From assembly GCF_009758255.1 (NCBI RefSeq), contig NZ_WSEN01000010.1, forward strand, positions 124,001 to 188,000: DNA of 64,000 nucleotides, in the 5' to 3' direction. Positions 8,949-17,182 of the stretch are shown here, in pieces. Position 1 is the stretch's first letter; every line of letters starts with the position of its first letter. Position numbers and translations under genes: made by a program. Source of the stretch: Microbacterium sp. MAH-37 (lineage in GTDB: Bacteria; Actinomycetota; Actinomycetes; Actinomycetales; Microbacteriaceae). The notes under the pieces are model-generated. The model was not told the origin of the DNA and searched no databases. It saw only the letters and a program-made list of their open reading frames with translations.

Positions 8949-10658
8949 TCAGCGGCTCCGCTCCTCGTCCTCGCGTTCGAGGACGGCCACAGAACCCGTG
9001 GACGGCGCCGCATCCTCGGCGGAGACCGTGCGGATGCTGCCGGTGGGGGCGTATGACCCGACCTCGGCCTCGGCCACCTCGAGCGCCGACTCCTCGGCCC
9101 GCTCGCGCAGCTCCTCGGCGGCGTTCTTGGTCGACAGCGGCTTGTTCTTGATGAACGCGATCGCGATGATGCCGACCACGGCCAGCGGGACGGCCAGGAA
9201 GAACGCGTCGGCGATGCCGCTGCCGTACGCCGACTCGACGATGTTGCGGATCGAGTCCGGGAGGTCCGCCATCTTCGGGACGTCGCCCGAGCCGAGCAGC
9301 TTCAGCGCCTCGAGCTCCTCCGGGGAGGTGGGCTTGAAGCCGGCGAAGCCGTCCTTGATGTACTGGGTGACGTTGGTCGCCAGGACCGAGCCCATGATGG
9401 TCACGCCGATCGTGCCGGCGATCGTGCGGAAGAAGTTCACACCGGACGAGGCAGCACCCAGCTGCTGCGGCGGGGTGTCGTTCTGCACGATCAGGGTGAG
9501 GTTCTGCATCACCATGCCGAGGCCGGCGCCGAGCACGAACATGTAGACCGCCACGAGGGTGTACGGGGTGTCGTACTTCAGGGTGGACATCAGGTACACG
9601 CCGATGAGGGTGAGCACCGAGCCCAGCATCATCCAGCTCTTCCACTTGCCGAACCGGCTGACCAGCTGGCCGATGATGATCGACGTGCCCATCTGGCCGA
9701 CGATCATCGGGATCGTCATCAGACCCGACTCGGTCGGTGTGGCGCCACGCGCCAGCTGGAAGTACTGCGCGAGGAACACCGAGGTGGCGAACATCGAGAC
9801 GCCGATCGCGATCGACGCGAGGACCGACAGCGTGAAGGTGCGGTTGCGGAACAGCGACATCGGGACGATCGGTTCCTTGACGAAGAACTCGACGATCACG
9901 AACGCGACGAGCACCACGGCGGAACCGATCGCGAGGACGTAGCTGGTCATCGAGTCCCAGTCGAACTGCTGGCCGCCCATGGAGACCCAGATCAGCAGGC
10001 CGGCGACGCCGACCGCGAGCAGCACGACGCCGAAGTAGTCGATGGAGACCTTCTTGGCGGCAGGCTTCGGCAGGTGCAGCGTGAACTGCAGCAGGATCAG
10101 AGCGACGATCGCGAACGGCACGCCGATCCAGAAGTTGGAGCGCCAGCCCCACACATCGGTGAGGAAGCCGCCGAGCAGCGGCCCGCCGATGGTGGCGAAG
10201 GCCATGATGCCGCCGACGACGCCCATGTACTTGCCGCGCTCACGGGGCGAGATGATCAGCGCGACCGCGACCATCACCAGCGACATGAGGCCGCCGACGC
10301 CGATGCCCTGCACGACGCGCATGGCGATCAGCATGTTGATGTCGGTCGAGAAACCGGCGATCACGGTGCCGACCGTGAACAGCACGAGCGACAGCTGCAC
10401 GAGCACCTTGCGGTCGAGCAGGTCGGAGAGCTTGCCCCAGATCGGGGTGGAGATCGCGGTCGCCAGAAGGCTCGCGGTGATGACCCAGGTGTACTGGGCC
10501 TGGGTGCCGCCGAGGTCGGCGACGATGACGGGAAGCGAGGTCGACACGACCGTGCCCGAGAGCACGGCGACGAACATTCCGACGATGAGGCCGGAGATCG
10601 CGGTGAAGATCTCGCGGGCCGAGCGCTTCTCGGCCGTGGAGTGTGGTGTGGAGTTCAA
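8949..10658 (-). CDS. DHA2-family MFS multidrug exporter, 14 TM
   Basis: 569 residues with fourteen predicted membrane spans, the size and layout of EmrB/QacA proton antiporters. Visible motifs are motif A-like GKLSDLLDRK between TM2 and TM3, the YTWVITASLLATAISTPIWG start of TM2, and motif C-like GGPLLGG in TM5. A long insert near 420-460 (FAGFKPTSPEELEALKLL) is an extracytoplasmic loop before the last helices; the C-terminal 60 residues are a charged cytosolic tail. The start is TTG 10658, supported by AGGAG at 10666-10670 in the leader. The promoter TTGAGA-N17-TATCGT lies directly upstream with a MarR-type palindrome across it. The substrate cannot be predicted; drug or toxic-metabolite export is likely. 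Confidence 0.93.
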   Translation of the reverse strand: MNSTPHSTAEKRSAREIFTAISGLIVGMFVAVLSGTVVSTSLPVIVADLGGTQAQYTWVITASLLATAISTPIWGKLSDLLDRKVLVQLSLVLFTVGTVIAGFSTDINMLIAMRVVQGIGVGGLMSLVMVAVALIISPRERGKYMGVVGGIMAFATIGGPLLGGFLTDVWGWRSNFWIGVPFAIVALILLQFTLHLPKPAAKKVSIDYFGVVLLAVGVAGLLIWVSMGGQQFDWDSMTSYVLAIGSAVVLVAFVIVEFFVKEPIVPMSLFRNRTFTLSVLASIAIGVSMFATSVFLAQYFQLARGATPTESGLMTIPMIVGQMGTSIIIGQLVSRFGKWKSWMMLGSVLTLIGVYLMSTLKYDTPYTLVAVYMFVLGAGLGMVMQNLTLIVQNDTPPQQLGAASSGVNFFRTIAGTIGVTIMGSVLATNVTQYIKDGFAGFKPTSPEELEALKLLGSGDVPKMADLPDSIRNIVESAYGSGIADAFFLAVPLAVVGIIAIAFIKNKPLSTKNAAEELRERAEESALEVAEAEVGSYAPTGSIRTVSAEDAAPSTGSVAVLEREDEERSR

Positions 10659-10680
10659 AGGGGATTCTCCTGCATAGAAA

Positions 10681-10723
10681 GTTGATCTGCGTCAACGATA
10701 CATCAATCGTTGCTTTTTCTCAA
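10681..10723 (-). promoter_or_regulatory. Promoter and MarR operator of the exporter operon
   Basis: On the minus strand, TTGAGA (10718-10723) and TATCGT (10695-10700) are separated by exactly 17 bp, placing transcription start near 10688, about 30 nt before the TTG start codon. A perfect 7-bp inverted repeat, CAACGAT-N6-ATCGTTG (10693-10712), covers the -10 and spacer. A second one, GTTGA-N6-TCAAC (10681-10696), overlaps it toward the gene. The layout is that of a repressor blocking polymerase; the MarR protein of the same operon is the expected ligand. Confidence 0.65.
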
Positions 10724-10763
10724 CTATTGCCACAGGTCAACCAATCCGGCGTGCCGGATCCCC

Positions 10764-11870
10764 TCAGAGCGCTGCCGGCGCCGTCGACTCCCTCTGATGC
10801 AGCACGGGCACCACCTGCACACGCTCGACCGGTCGCTCCGCCCCCTCTGTGAGCCGCGCGAGCATCACCTCGACCGCGCGACGACCGACATGCGGCTTCG
10901 GCGGGGCCAGCGCCGTGATGGGCGGGGACGCGTTCTCGGCCACCTCGTCGTCGTAGGCGATGATCGACAGGTCGCCGGGAACGGACAGCCCGTTGTCGAT
11001 GACGTGCTGTTCGACGAGCAGGGCCTGGGGATCGGAATGGATCAGCATGCCGGTCACCCCCTCGCTTATGACCCGCTTCAGCAGGTCGTCGGCGAAGTCG
11101 ATGCGCTCGGGACCCTCCATGTAGTCCAGCGAGGCATCGAGGTCGATCACCGACTCGAGACCGAGCTCCTCGACCGCCCTGGCCCAGCCCCGGCGCAGCT
11201 GCCACGAGGTCGGCGACTGGCGCGACGTCAGGATGCCGACCCTCCGATGCCCGAGGGTTGCCAGGTGCGACGCCGCCAGCGCGCCACCGAAGACGTGGTC
11301 GGTGGTGACCCACTCCAGGCTGGTCAGCGCCAGCGAGGTGGGAGCACGGCGTTCGGCGAGCACGACCGGGATCGGCAGGCTCTCCAGCCAGTTCAGCAGC
11401 GCGTATCCGTCCGGGCCCTGGTTCTCGGGCGCGACGATGAGGCCGTGGAACCCGCCGGAATCGATCAGCGACGCGATCTGGCGGCGCTGATCGGCTGCCT
11501 CGTAGCTCGCCCCGCGGAGCACCAGCTGCACGCCGAGCTCGGTCGCCGCGGCACGCGCGCCGATCACGACCTGGGGCCAGTAGTAGCTCAGCGACGGCAC
11601 CACCATGCCCACCCGATATCGGGGAGCCTCGATCGTGGCGCGCGGCGTGACGGTCGTGTCGAGCCGGCTGCGCAGCGTCGCGCCGCCGTGCACGCGAGTC
11701 ACCAGCCCGCGGTCGGCGAGTTCGCCGATGTCGCGGCGGATGGTCAGCTCGGACACGTCGAACTCGCGCGCCAGGTCGGCCACCCGCACCGCTCCGGACA
11801 CCCGCAGCTCGTCCATGATCCGCTCGCGTCTGGCGATGCCGAACACGGGCTTCGATGCGTCGTCGGTCAT
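10764..11870 (-). CDS. Hybrid regulator: DeoR-type HTH fused to LacI-type sugar sensor
   Basis: 368 residues from ATG 11870 (leader GAGAGGGGAGA 6 nt upstream); an in-frame ATG at 11894 has no binding site. Residues 10-65 form a DeoR winged helix (RRERIMDELRVSGAVRVADLA, SELTIRRDIGELADRGLVTRVHGG). Residues from about 85 to the end are a LacI-type effector domain (YRVGMVVPSLSYYWPQVVIGA, ERRAPTSLALTS, IIAYDDEVAENASPPITALAPPK). Same architecture as the gene at 3891. It is divergent from the 2-hydroxyacid dehydrogenase, and the shared gap holds three GTTCGA words two helical turns apart. It probably controls that dehydrogenase and the nearby DUF2264/ABC operon; the effector is unknown. Confidence 0.88.
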   Translation of the reverse strand: MTDDASKPVFGIARRERIMDELRVSGAVRVADLAREFDVSELTIRRDIGELADRGLVTRVHGGATLRSRLDTTVTPRATIEAPRYRVGMVVPSLSYYWPQVVIGARAAATELGVQLVLRGASYEAADQRRQIASLIDSGGFHGLIVAPENQGPDGYALLNWLESLPIPVVLAERRAPTSLALTSLEWVTTDHVFGGALAASHLATLGHRRVGILTSRQSPTSWQLRRGWARAVEELGLESVIDLDASLDYMEGPERIDFADDLLKRVISEGVTGMLIHSDPQALLVEQHVIDNGLSVPGDLSIIAYDDEVAENASPPITALAPPKPHVGRRAVEVMLARLTEGAERPVERVQVVPVLHQRESTAPAAL

Positions 11871-12006
11871 CGGATCTCCCCTCTCATCTGCCACCGGCTC
11901 CCGAATGCGGAAGCGAACAACATGCGCGACATCGTGTCGATCCAGGATGCCGATCGAGCAGAGTCCCGCGTCGGATCAGCATGCGTCTCCCGTAATGATC
12001 AGGAAT

Positions 12007-12051
12007 GTTCGATTGAGAACTATCACGTTCGAACAGGTTGCAAATGTTCGA
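12007..12051. promoter_or_regulatory. Three phased GTTCGA sites in a divergent gap
   Basis: GTTCGA occurs at 12007-12012, 12027-12032 and 12046-12051, so the spacings are 20 and 19 bp (about two helical turns). The first is also part of GTTC-N6-GAAC (12007-12020) and the second of the palindrome GTTCGAAC (12027-12034). Phased direct repeats suit a multimeric DeoR-type protein, here probably the hybrid encoded on the left. The gap 11871-12120 holds nothing else recognisable. Confidence 0.45.
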
Positions 12052-12120
12052 GAATCAGTCTTCACTGAGAACACCGCACAACGCAAGCGGCTTCCTCACG
12101 CCCTCGATGGAGAGACACAC

Positions 12121-13137
12121 ATGGCCACTTCCCGGCCCCGGGCCCACGCGGTCATGAGCACTGAGGCCTTCGAGCTGCTGTTCGACGACAGCAGGCGCGA
12201 ACGCTTCGCGGCCCTTGCCGACGTCCCGTCGCCGATGCACATCGCCGACCTCTCCGACCCCGCGCTCGGCGCCGAGCTCGCCGAGGTCGAGGTGCTCATC
12301 ACCTCGTGGGGCGCTCCGCGCTTCGACGCCGCCATGCTCGAACGCCTCCCCCGTCTCCGTGCGGTGTTCCATGCCGCCGGCAGCGTGCGCCACCACATCT
12401 CGGAGGAGTTCTGGGACCGCGGCATCCTCATCACCACGGCCGCAGAGGCCAACGCCGTGCCGGTCGCGGAGTTCACCCTCGCCGCCGTCGTGTTCGCCGG
12501 CAAGCGCGTGCTGCCAGGGCTGTGCGCTCCCGCCCCCGGCGACGCCGCCTGGGGAGATCAGCTGCGGCAGCGGTCCATCGGCAACCTCGATCGCACGGTC
12601 GGCATCGTGGGGTACTCGCGCATCGGCCGCCGCGTCGTCGACCTGCTCCGCTCGCTCGAGGGCGTCCGCGTGCTCGTCGCCGATCCCTTCGCCGACGCCG
12701 AGGCCGTCGCGTCGGCGGGGGCGACGCTCGTTCCGCTGGACGAGCTGCTGCCGCAGGCCGACGTGCTCTCGCTGCACGCCCCGTCGCTGCCGTCCACGTT
12801 CCACATGATCGCCGCCGAGCAGCTCGCGCTGCTCCCCGACGGCGCCACCGTCATCAACACCGCCCGCGGCAGCATCCTCGACCACGACGCGCTGCTGGCC
12901 GAGTGCAGCACCGGACGCCTGGATGCGATCCTCGACGTGACCGACCCCGAGCCGCTGCCCGCGGACTCCGGGCTGCGCGACCTGCCCAACGTGGCGATCA
13001 CTCCCCACCTGGCCGGATCGCTCGGCACCGAGACCCGTCGCCTGACCGACGCGGCACTCGACGAGCTGCAGGCGTACATCTCCGGCGCGGAGCCGCTCGA
13101 CCCGGTACGCGCGGCAGACCTGGCGCGCAGCGCCTGA
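12121..13137 (+). CDS. D-isomer-specific 2-hydroxyacid dehydrogenase family protein
   Basis: 338 residues from ATG 12121 (GGAGA 7 nt upstream). The D-2-hydroxyacid dehydrogenase fold is clear: a substrate domain (1-110 plus the C-terminal end) around an NAD-binding domain. The substrate-side Arg lies in NTARGSILDHDALL, the Glu in DVTDPEPLP and the catalytic His in ITPHLAGSLGTETRR. The dinucleotide loop reads GIVGYSRIGRR: the second glycine of the usual GxGxxG is serine, seen in some members of the family. Homologs in carbohydrate loci act as 2-ketoaldonate or hydroxypyruvate reductases. Its neighbours are a sugar-sensing hybrid regulator and a DUF2264/ABC operon, so a sugar-acid substrate is inferred. 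Confidence 0.9.
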   Translation: MATSRPRAHAVMSTEAFELLFDDSRRERFAALADVPSPMHIADLSDPALGAELAEVEVLITSWGAPRFDAAMLERLPRLRAVFHAAGSVRHHISEEFWDRGILITTAAEANAVPVAEFTLAAVVFAGKRVLPGLCAPAPGDAAWGDQLRQRSIGNLDRTVGIVGYSRIGRRVVDLLRSLEGVRVLVADPFADAEAVASAGATLVPLDELLPQADVLSLHAPSLPSTFHMIAAEQLALLPDGATVINTARGSILDHDALLAECSTGRLDAILDVTDPEPLPADSGLRDLPNVAITPHLAGSLGTETRRLTDAALDELQAYISGAEPLDPVRAADLARSA

Positions 13138-13148
13138 CGCCCTTCGCC

Positions 13149-13204
13149 CGGCTCCTGAGCGAGGGGCGCCGGCGACGAGACGATGGACGCCCGCTCAGGA
13201 GCCG
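13149..13204. repeat. R2-like palindrome acting as a convergent terminator
   Basis: A perfect 13-bp inverted repeat (CGGCTCCTGAGCG at 13149-13161, complement at 13192-13204) closes the gap between the dehydrogenase and the YesL gene and reaches into the last codons of the latter. The segment CTCCTGAGCGAGGGGCG followed by CGACGAGACGA matches the R2 repeat at 51903-51953. It is probably both an R2 remnant and a two-way terminator. Confidence 0.5.
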
Positions 13205-13887
13205 CGCACAGCGACGGCCGCCGCGGGCTCCTGGTCGAGGTCGAGAACGGGCCGCAGGCAGTGCCTGCTGTTGGCCCACACGACGTACAGCGCCGGCGCG
13301 GCGGTGATGCCGATCGCGATCGCCGGCATCGTCGTGAAGACGCCGAACTGCACCCCCAGCACCGCGAACGACAGCAGCTGGAAGTACCAGCGCCTGACGC
13401 CGAGCACCGCCGACGCGCGCAGCACGTCGCGCAGCCGGGCCTCCGGCACCTCGGCGATCGCGGCGAGGCCGAGCAGCCCGGTGATCGCGGCCAGCACGAC
13501 GAGCAGGAGCAGCACAGGGACGACGAGCACGGCGGCATCCGTCTCCGCCAGCATCCGCACGTCGACGAGCAGCACGACGGCCAGCGCGACGACGATCAGG
13601 CCGATCAGCAGCGCCTGCCTGGCCGTGGCGCGCCAGGCGCGCCAGTAGGCGCGCACCACCTGGGTCTCGCCCTCGTCGTGGGCACGGAACGTGCCGAACG
13701 CCGCGGCGAGTGCCGGCGCCGCCAGCGGGGCGGCGACGGCCAGCAGCGGCCAGGAATGCACCGGATCGGTGGTCATCAGCAGCACGACGAGCGGCGCGGC
13801 CGCGACGAGCACCAGCAGGTTGACCATCAGCCCGAGGTAGAGCACCCCGAGGATGGACGCCCAGGTGTCGTGCACGACCCTCTTCAT
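13195..13887 (-). CDS. DUF624/YesL-family membrane protein
   Basis: 230 residues with about five hydrophobic spans (near 10-37, 48-65, 92-112, 120-145 and 170-195). This matches the small YesL proteins often found last in sugar-importer operons of Gram-positive bacteria, including the Bacillus rhamnogalacturonan cluster. It starts 4 nt after the stop of the permease gene, with AAGGGATGA overlapping that stop as ribosome binding site. The molecular role of YesL proteins is not established; a link to the importer is inferred from conserved neighbourhood. A second member occurs at 59558 in the pectin importer operon. Confidence 0.82.
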   Translation of the reverse strand: MKRVVHDTWASILGVLYLGLMVNLLVLVAAAPLVVLLMTTDPVHSWPLLAVAAPLAAPALAAAFGTFRAHDEGETQVVRAYWRAWRATARQALLIGLIVVALAVVLLVDVRMLAETDAAVLVVPVLLLLVVLAAITGLLGLAAIAEVPEARLRDVLRASAVLGVRRWYFQLLSFAVLGVQFGVFTTMPAIAIGITAAPALYVVWANSRHCLRPVLDLDQEPAAAVAVRGS

Positions 13888-13891
13888 GCGC

Positions 13892-14818
13892 TCATCCCTT
13901 CATGCCGCTGGTCGCGATGCCCTCGACGAAGTACCTCTGCCCGAGCAGGAAGATGACCGCGATCGGGATGACCGAGATCGTCAGCCCCGCGAACAGCAGG
14001 GCGTAGTTCGTGTCGAACAGGTTCGACACGAAGCTCTTCAGGCCGAGCTGGATCGTCCACAGGTTCGGGTCGCGCAGGTAGATCAGCGGCCCCAGGTAGT
14101 CGTTCCAGGTGTTCACGAAGGTCAGCAGCGCCAGGCTGGCGATCGCGGGCACCGACAGCGGCACCATGATGCGGCGCCAGATGCCGTACTCGCTCAGGCC
14201 GTCCAGTCGTGCCGCCTCGCTGAGCTCCTCGGGGATCGTCTCGTAGTACTGCTTCATCAGGAAGACGCCGAACGCGCTGAACGCCTGGATCAGGATGATC
14301 GCCCACAGGGTGTTCGACACCTTGAGGTTCGACAGCAGGATGAACTGCGGGATCATGTACGACTGCCACGGCACGGCGATGGTCCCGATGTAGGCGAGGA
14401 ACAGGATGTCGCGGCCGCGGAAGCGCATCCTGGCGAAGCCGTAGGCGGCGAACGATCCGGTGAGCACCTGCAGGAACGTCACGACGACCGACAGCACCAG
14501 CGTGTTGCGGATCCAGGTGAGCATGTCGGACTTCGACCAGATGTCGATGTAGTTCTGCCAGACGAATGTCTCGGGCCACCACACCACCGGAACCGAGAAC
14601 ACCTCGTTGGCGTTCTTCAGCGAGCTCAGCACCATCCAGGCGAACGGCGTGAGCAGGCCGATCGCGAACAGGATCAGCGCGACGTATCCGAAGAATCTGC
14701 CGATGCGGCGGCCGGTCGCCGGCTCGCCGACCCGCCGGGAGGGGGCGGGTGCGGGGGCCGGGTCGGACAGCCGGCGCAGCTTGCGCTGCCCGGTCACCAT
14801 GAGCTGGGTCTCGGTCAT
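13892..14818 (-). CDS. CUT1 sugar ABC transporter permease (MalG type)
   Basis: 308 residues, six membrane spans after a basic Pro-rich N-terminal tail of about 35 residues. The EAA loop that docks the ATPase reads EELSEAARLDGLSEYGIWRRIMVPLS, and the C-terminus ends FVEGIATSGMKG as in other MalG-type subunits. The ATG at 14818 shares its A with the TGA of the upstream permease (TGATG), so the two are coupled. It works with the permease at 14818-15744 and the binding protein at 15822-17096. No ATPase is encoded, which implies a shared MsiK-like subunit. Substrate not known; DUF2264 and YesL neighbours suggest a plant-polysaccharide oligosaccharide. Confidence 0.93.
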   Translation of the reverse strand: MTETQLMVTGQRKLRRLSDPAPAPAPSRRVGEPATGRRIGRFFGYVALILFAIGLLTPFAWMVLSSLKNANEVFSVPVVWWPETFVWQNYIDIWSKSDMLTWIRNTLVLSVVVTFLQVLTGSFAAYGFARMRFRGRDILFLAYIGTIAVPWQSYMIPQFILLSNLKVSNTLWAIILIQAFSAFGVFLMKQYYETIPEELSEAARLDGLSEYGIWRRIMVPLSVPAIASLALLTFVNTWNDYLGPLIYLRDPNLWTIQLGLKSFVSNLFDTNYALLFAGLTISVIPIAVIFLLGQRYFVEGIATSGMKG

Positions 14819-15744
14819 CAGGAGTTCCTCCTCTTGTTCCAGAGGAACTGCGCGACGGTGACGAGGATGCAGATGAAGAACAGGGCGACCGCCGCCGCGG
14901 AGGCGTAGCCGAACTGGTTCTCCTCGAATCCCTTGCGGTAGATGAACTGGGAGAGCACGAGCGTGGCCTGACCTGGTCCGCCGTCGGTCATCACCAGGAT
15001 CAGATCGAAGATCTTGAGCGAGTTGATCGTCAGCATGACCGTGACGAAGAACATCGTGGGACGCAGGCTCGGCAGCGTCACGTGGGTGAAGCGCTGCCAG
15101 GTGTTCGCGCCGTCCACCCTCGCCGCCTCGTGCAGCTCGCGCGGCACCGTCTGCAGGCCCGCCAGGAACAGGATCATGTAGTAGCCCATGTCGCGCCAGG
15201 TGCTGACGATCACGACGGCGGGCATGGCCCATTCCTTGGAGGTGAGCCAGCCGGGCGGGTTGTCGATGCCGATCGCGCGCAGCACGGCGTTGATCGGGCC
15301 GTAGTCGGGGCTGAAGAGCAGGTTCCACACCACGGCGATCGCCACGATCGAGGTGATGTAGGGGAAGAAGGCGGCGGTGCGGAAGAACGCGACACCGCGG
15401 AGCTTGTTGTTCAGCAGCAGTGCCAGTCCCAGCGACACGACGATCGTGAGCGGGATGTGCATCACCGAGTAGTAGATGGTGTTCCAGAACGCGGTCCGGA
15501 AGCTGCCGTCGCCGAACAGGCGCTGGAAGTTGGCGAAGCCCACCCAGTCGGCCTTGCCGAAGATGTTCCAGTTCGTGAACGCCATGTAGAACAGCACGAT
15601 CACCGGGACGAGGGTGAAGGCGGCGAACCCGGCGAAGTTCGGCAGGATGAAGCTCCAGCCGATCAGGGTGTTCCGGCGGCGAAGCGCCGACCGGCGCTTC
15701 GGCCGCGCGGCCTGGCCGGTGTCCGGCGTGACTGTGGCGGTCAT
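14818..15744 (-). CDS. CUT1 sugar ABC transporter permease (MalF/UgpA type)
   Basis: 308 residues with six spans. The N-terminal helix follows RRRNTLIGWSFILPNFAGF; the EAA motif is PRELHEAARVDGANTWQRFTHVTLP, and the hallmark MTDGGPGQAT lies in the loop after it. It heads the permease pair and is 77 bp downstream of the binding-protein gene, across a strong hairpin that could lower permease expression relative to the binding protein. The pair forms the membrane channel of an oligosaccharide importer. Confidence 0.93.
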   Translation of the reverse strand: MTATVTPDTGQAARPKRRSALRRRNTLIGWSFILPNFAGFAAFTLVPVIVLFYMAFTNWNIFGKADWVGFANFQRLFGDGSFRTAFWNTIYYSVMHIPLTIVVSLGLALLLNNKLRGVAFFRTAAFFPYITSIVAIAVVWNLLFSPDYGPINAVLRAIGIDNPPGWLTSKEWAMPAVVIVSTWRDMGYYMILFLAGLQTVPRELHEAARVDGANTWQRFTHVTLPSLRPTMFFVTVMLTINSLKIFDLILVMTDGGPGQATLVLSQFIYRKGFEENQFGYASAAAVALFFICILVTVAQFLWNKRRNS

Positions 15745-15779
15745 GAGGACTCTTTCGGGTAGTGCGGGAGCCGTGGTGC

Positions 15780-15805
15780 GGGGCCGGCCCTGGCGAGCCG
15801 GCCCC
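15780..15805 (-). terminator. Intercistronic hairpin between binding protein and permeases
   Basis: A perfect 9-bp stem (GGGGCCGGC at 15780-15788, complement at 15797-15805) lies 16 nt beyond the binding-protein stop. Such hairpins usually act as partial terminators or 3'-end stabilisers that keep binding protein in excess over permeases. Confidence 0.55.
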
Positions 15806-15821
15806 GGGTCGTCGGCTGCGG

Positions 15822-17096
15822 TCAGCCGACCTCGTTGGCGACGCGGTCCTGCGCCTCCTTGATGGCCTCGTCCACGGGTGTGGAGCCGGACATGATCGCG
15901 GTGTGCATGTCGCTCAGGATGCCCTGGACGGTCGCGGTCTGGGAAGAGGTCGGGTTCTCGGCGAGGACCTTGTGGGTCGACCAGGCGAACTTGGACAGAT
16001 CGTCGGTCGGAGCGCCCTCGACACCGAAGTAGGTGTCGACGATCGAGTCGTCGATCAGCGCCGGGGTGATGCCGATGCCGGCCAGCACCTTCGCGGCGTC
16101 CGCGCTGGCGGCGAACCCGAGGAACTTCTTCGCGGCGGCGGCCTTGTCACCGTCGAGCGCGGCGTTCACGCCGAAGCCGGTCGGGTCGCCGAAGGTCACC
16201 GGGGTGTTGTCGGTTCCCGTCGTCGAGGAGTCCTTCTGCGGCGCGGGGGCGATCCCCCACTCGAAGGTGTCGGCCTCGCCGGAGGCCTGCTGCGCGATCA
16301 GCGTGCCGGTGTACCAGGTGCCCATCAGCATCATGGCGGCCTTCTGCTTGCCGAACTCGCCCTGGTAGGTGAGCTGGTTGGCGCTGGAGGTGTTGAAGTC
16401 GACCTGCGCGCCCTCCTTCTGCATCTTCAGTGCCCGCTCGTAGTACGGCGCCATGTGCTCGTACTCGCCGTCCAGGGGGCTGACGTCGTCCTGCGCGTTG
16501 GCGAAGCCCTGGACGGTCGACTGCCAGCGGTGCAGATACGCGCCCTTGCTGTCGCCCTTGGTCAGCTTGGCCGCGGCGTCGGCGTAGTCGTCCCAGGTCC
16601 AGCTGCCGTCGGGCTGGGCGACGCCGGCAGCGTCGAACAGCGCCTTGTTGTAGTAGAGCACCCAGGAGTCCTGGCGGTACGGCACCGCGTAGGCCTTGCC
16701 GTCGACCTTGTACGAGTCGGCGCCGCCGATGCCGTCGGGCAGCTTCACGTCGGAGACGTCGAGCAGCTGGCCGCCCTCCTGGAAGGTGGTCAGCGCCTTG
16801 ACCTCCTTCTGCGTGATGATGTCGGGGCCGGAACCGGCGGCGAGGTCGGCGGTGACGAGAGTGTTGTACTCGGCCGCGTCGTACTCCTTGAGCTTGATCG
16901 TGATGTCGGGGTTCTTCTCGTGGAACGCGTCGGCGAGCGCCTGGAACTCCGGCGTCGTGTCGATGCTCCACGCCGACAGGCTGAGGGTGACCGGACCGGA
17001 CGGCTCGGCCGGCGTGTCCGAGGACCCGCTGCAGCCGGTGAGGGCGAGTGCCGCGACAGCGGCGATGCTGCCCACGGCGAGGATCTTGCGGTTCAT
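15822..17096 (-). CDS. Sugar ABC transporter substrate-binding lipoprotein
   Basis: 424 residues from ATG 17096, preceded by AAAGGAG. A lipoprotein signal ends in the lipobox LALTGC (Cys22). The mature protein is a family 1 solute-binding protein (TLSLSAWSIDTTPEFQALADAF, NPDITIKLKEY, PYRQDSWVLYYNKALFDAAG, KAAMMLMGTWY). It captures the sugar outside and delivers it to the permeases downstream. The DUF2264 gene 86 bp upstream is probably first in the same transcript. The specificity cannot be read from the sequence. Confidence 0.93.
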   Translation of the reverse strand: MNRKILAVGSIAAVAALALTGCSGSSDTPAEPSGPVTLSLSAWSIDTTPEFQALADAFHEKNPDITIKLKEYDAAEYNTLVTADLAAGSGPDIITQKEVKALTTFQEGGQLLDVSDVKLPDGIGGADSYKVDGKAYAVPYRQDSWVLYYNKALFDAAGVAQPDGSWTWDDYADAAAKLTKGDSKGAYLHRWQSTVQGFANAQDDVSPLDGEYEHMAPYYERALKMQKEGAQVDFNTSSANQLTYQGEFGKQKAAMMLMGTWYTGTLIAQQASGEADTFEWGIAPAPQKDSSTTGTDNTPVTFGDPTGFGVNAALDGDKAAAAKKFLGFAASADAAKVLAGIGITPALIDDSIVDTYFGVEGAPTDDLSKFAWSTHKVLAENPTSSQTATVQGILSDMHTAIMSGSTPVDEAIKEAQDRVANEVG

Positions 17097-17182
17097 GCTG
17101 TGTGCTCCTTTGCGATGGCGGATGTTCCGCGAGGGATTCGGTGTTCGGGTGAGGGTTCTTTCGGGGTGCCGGATGCGGCGAT

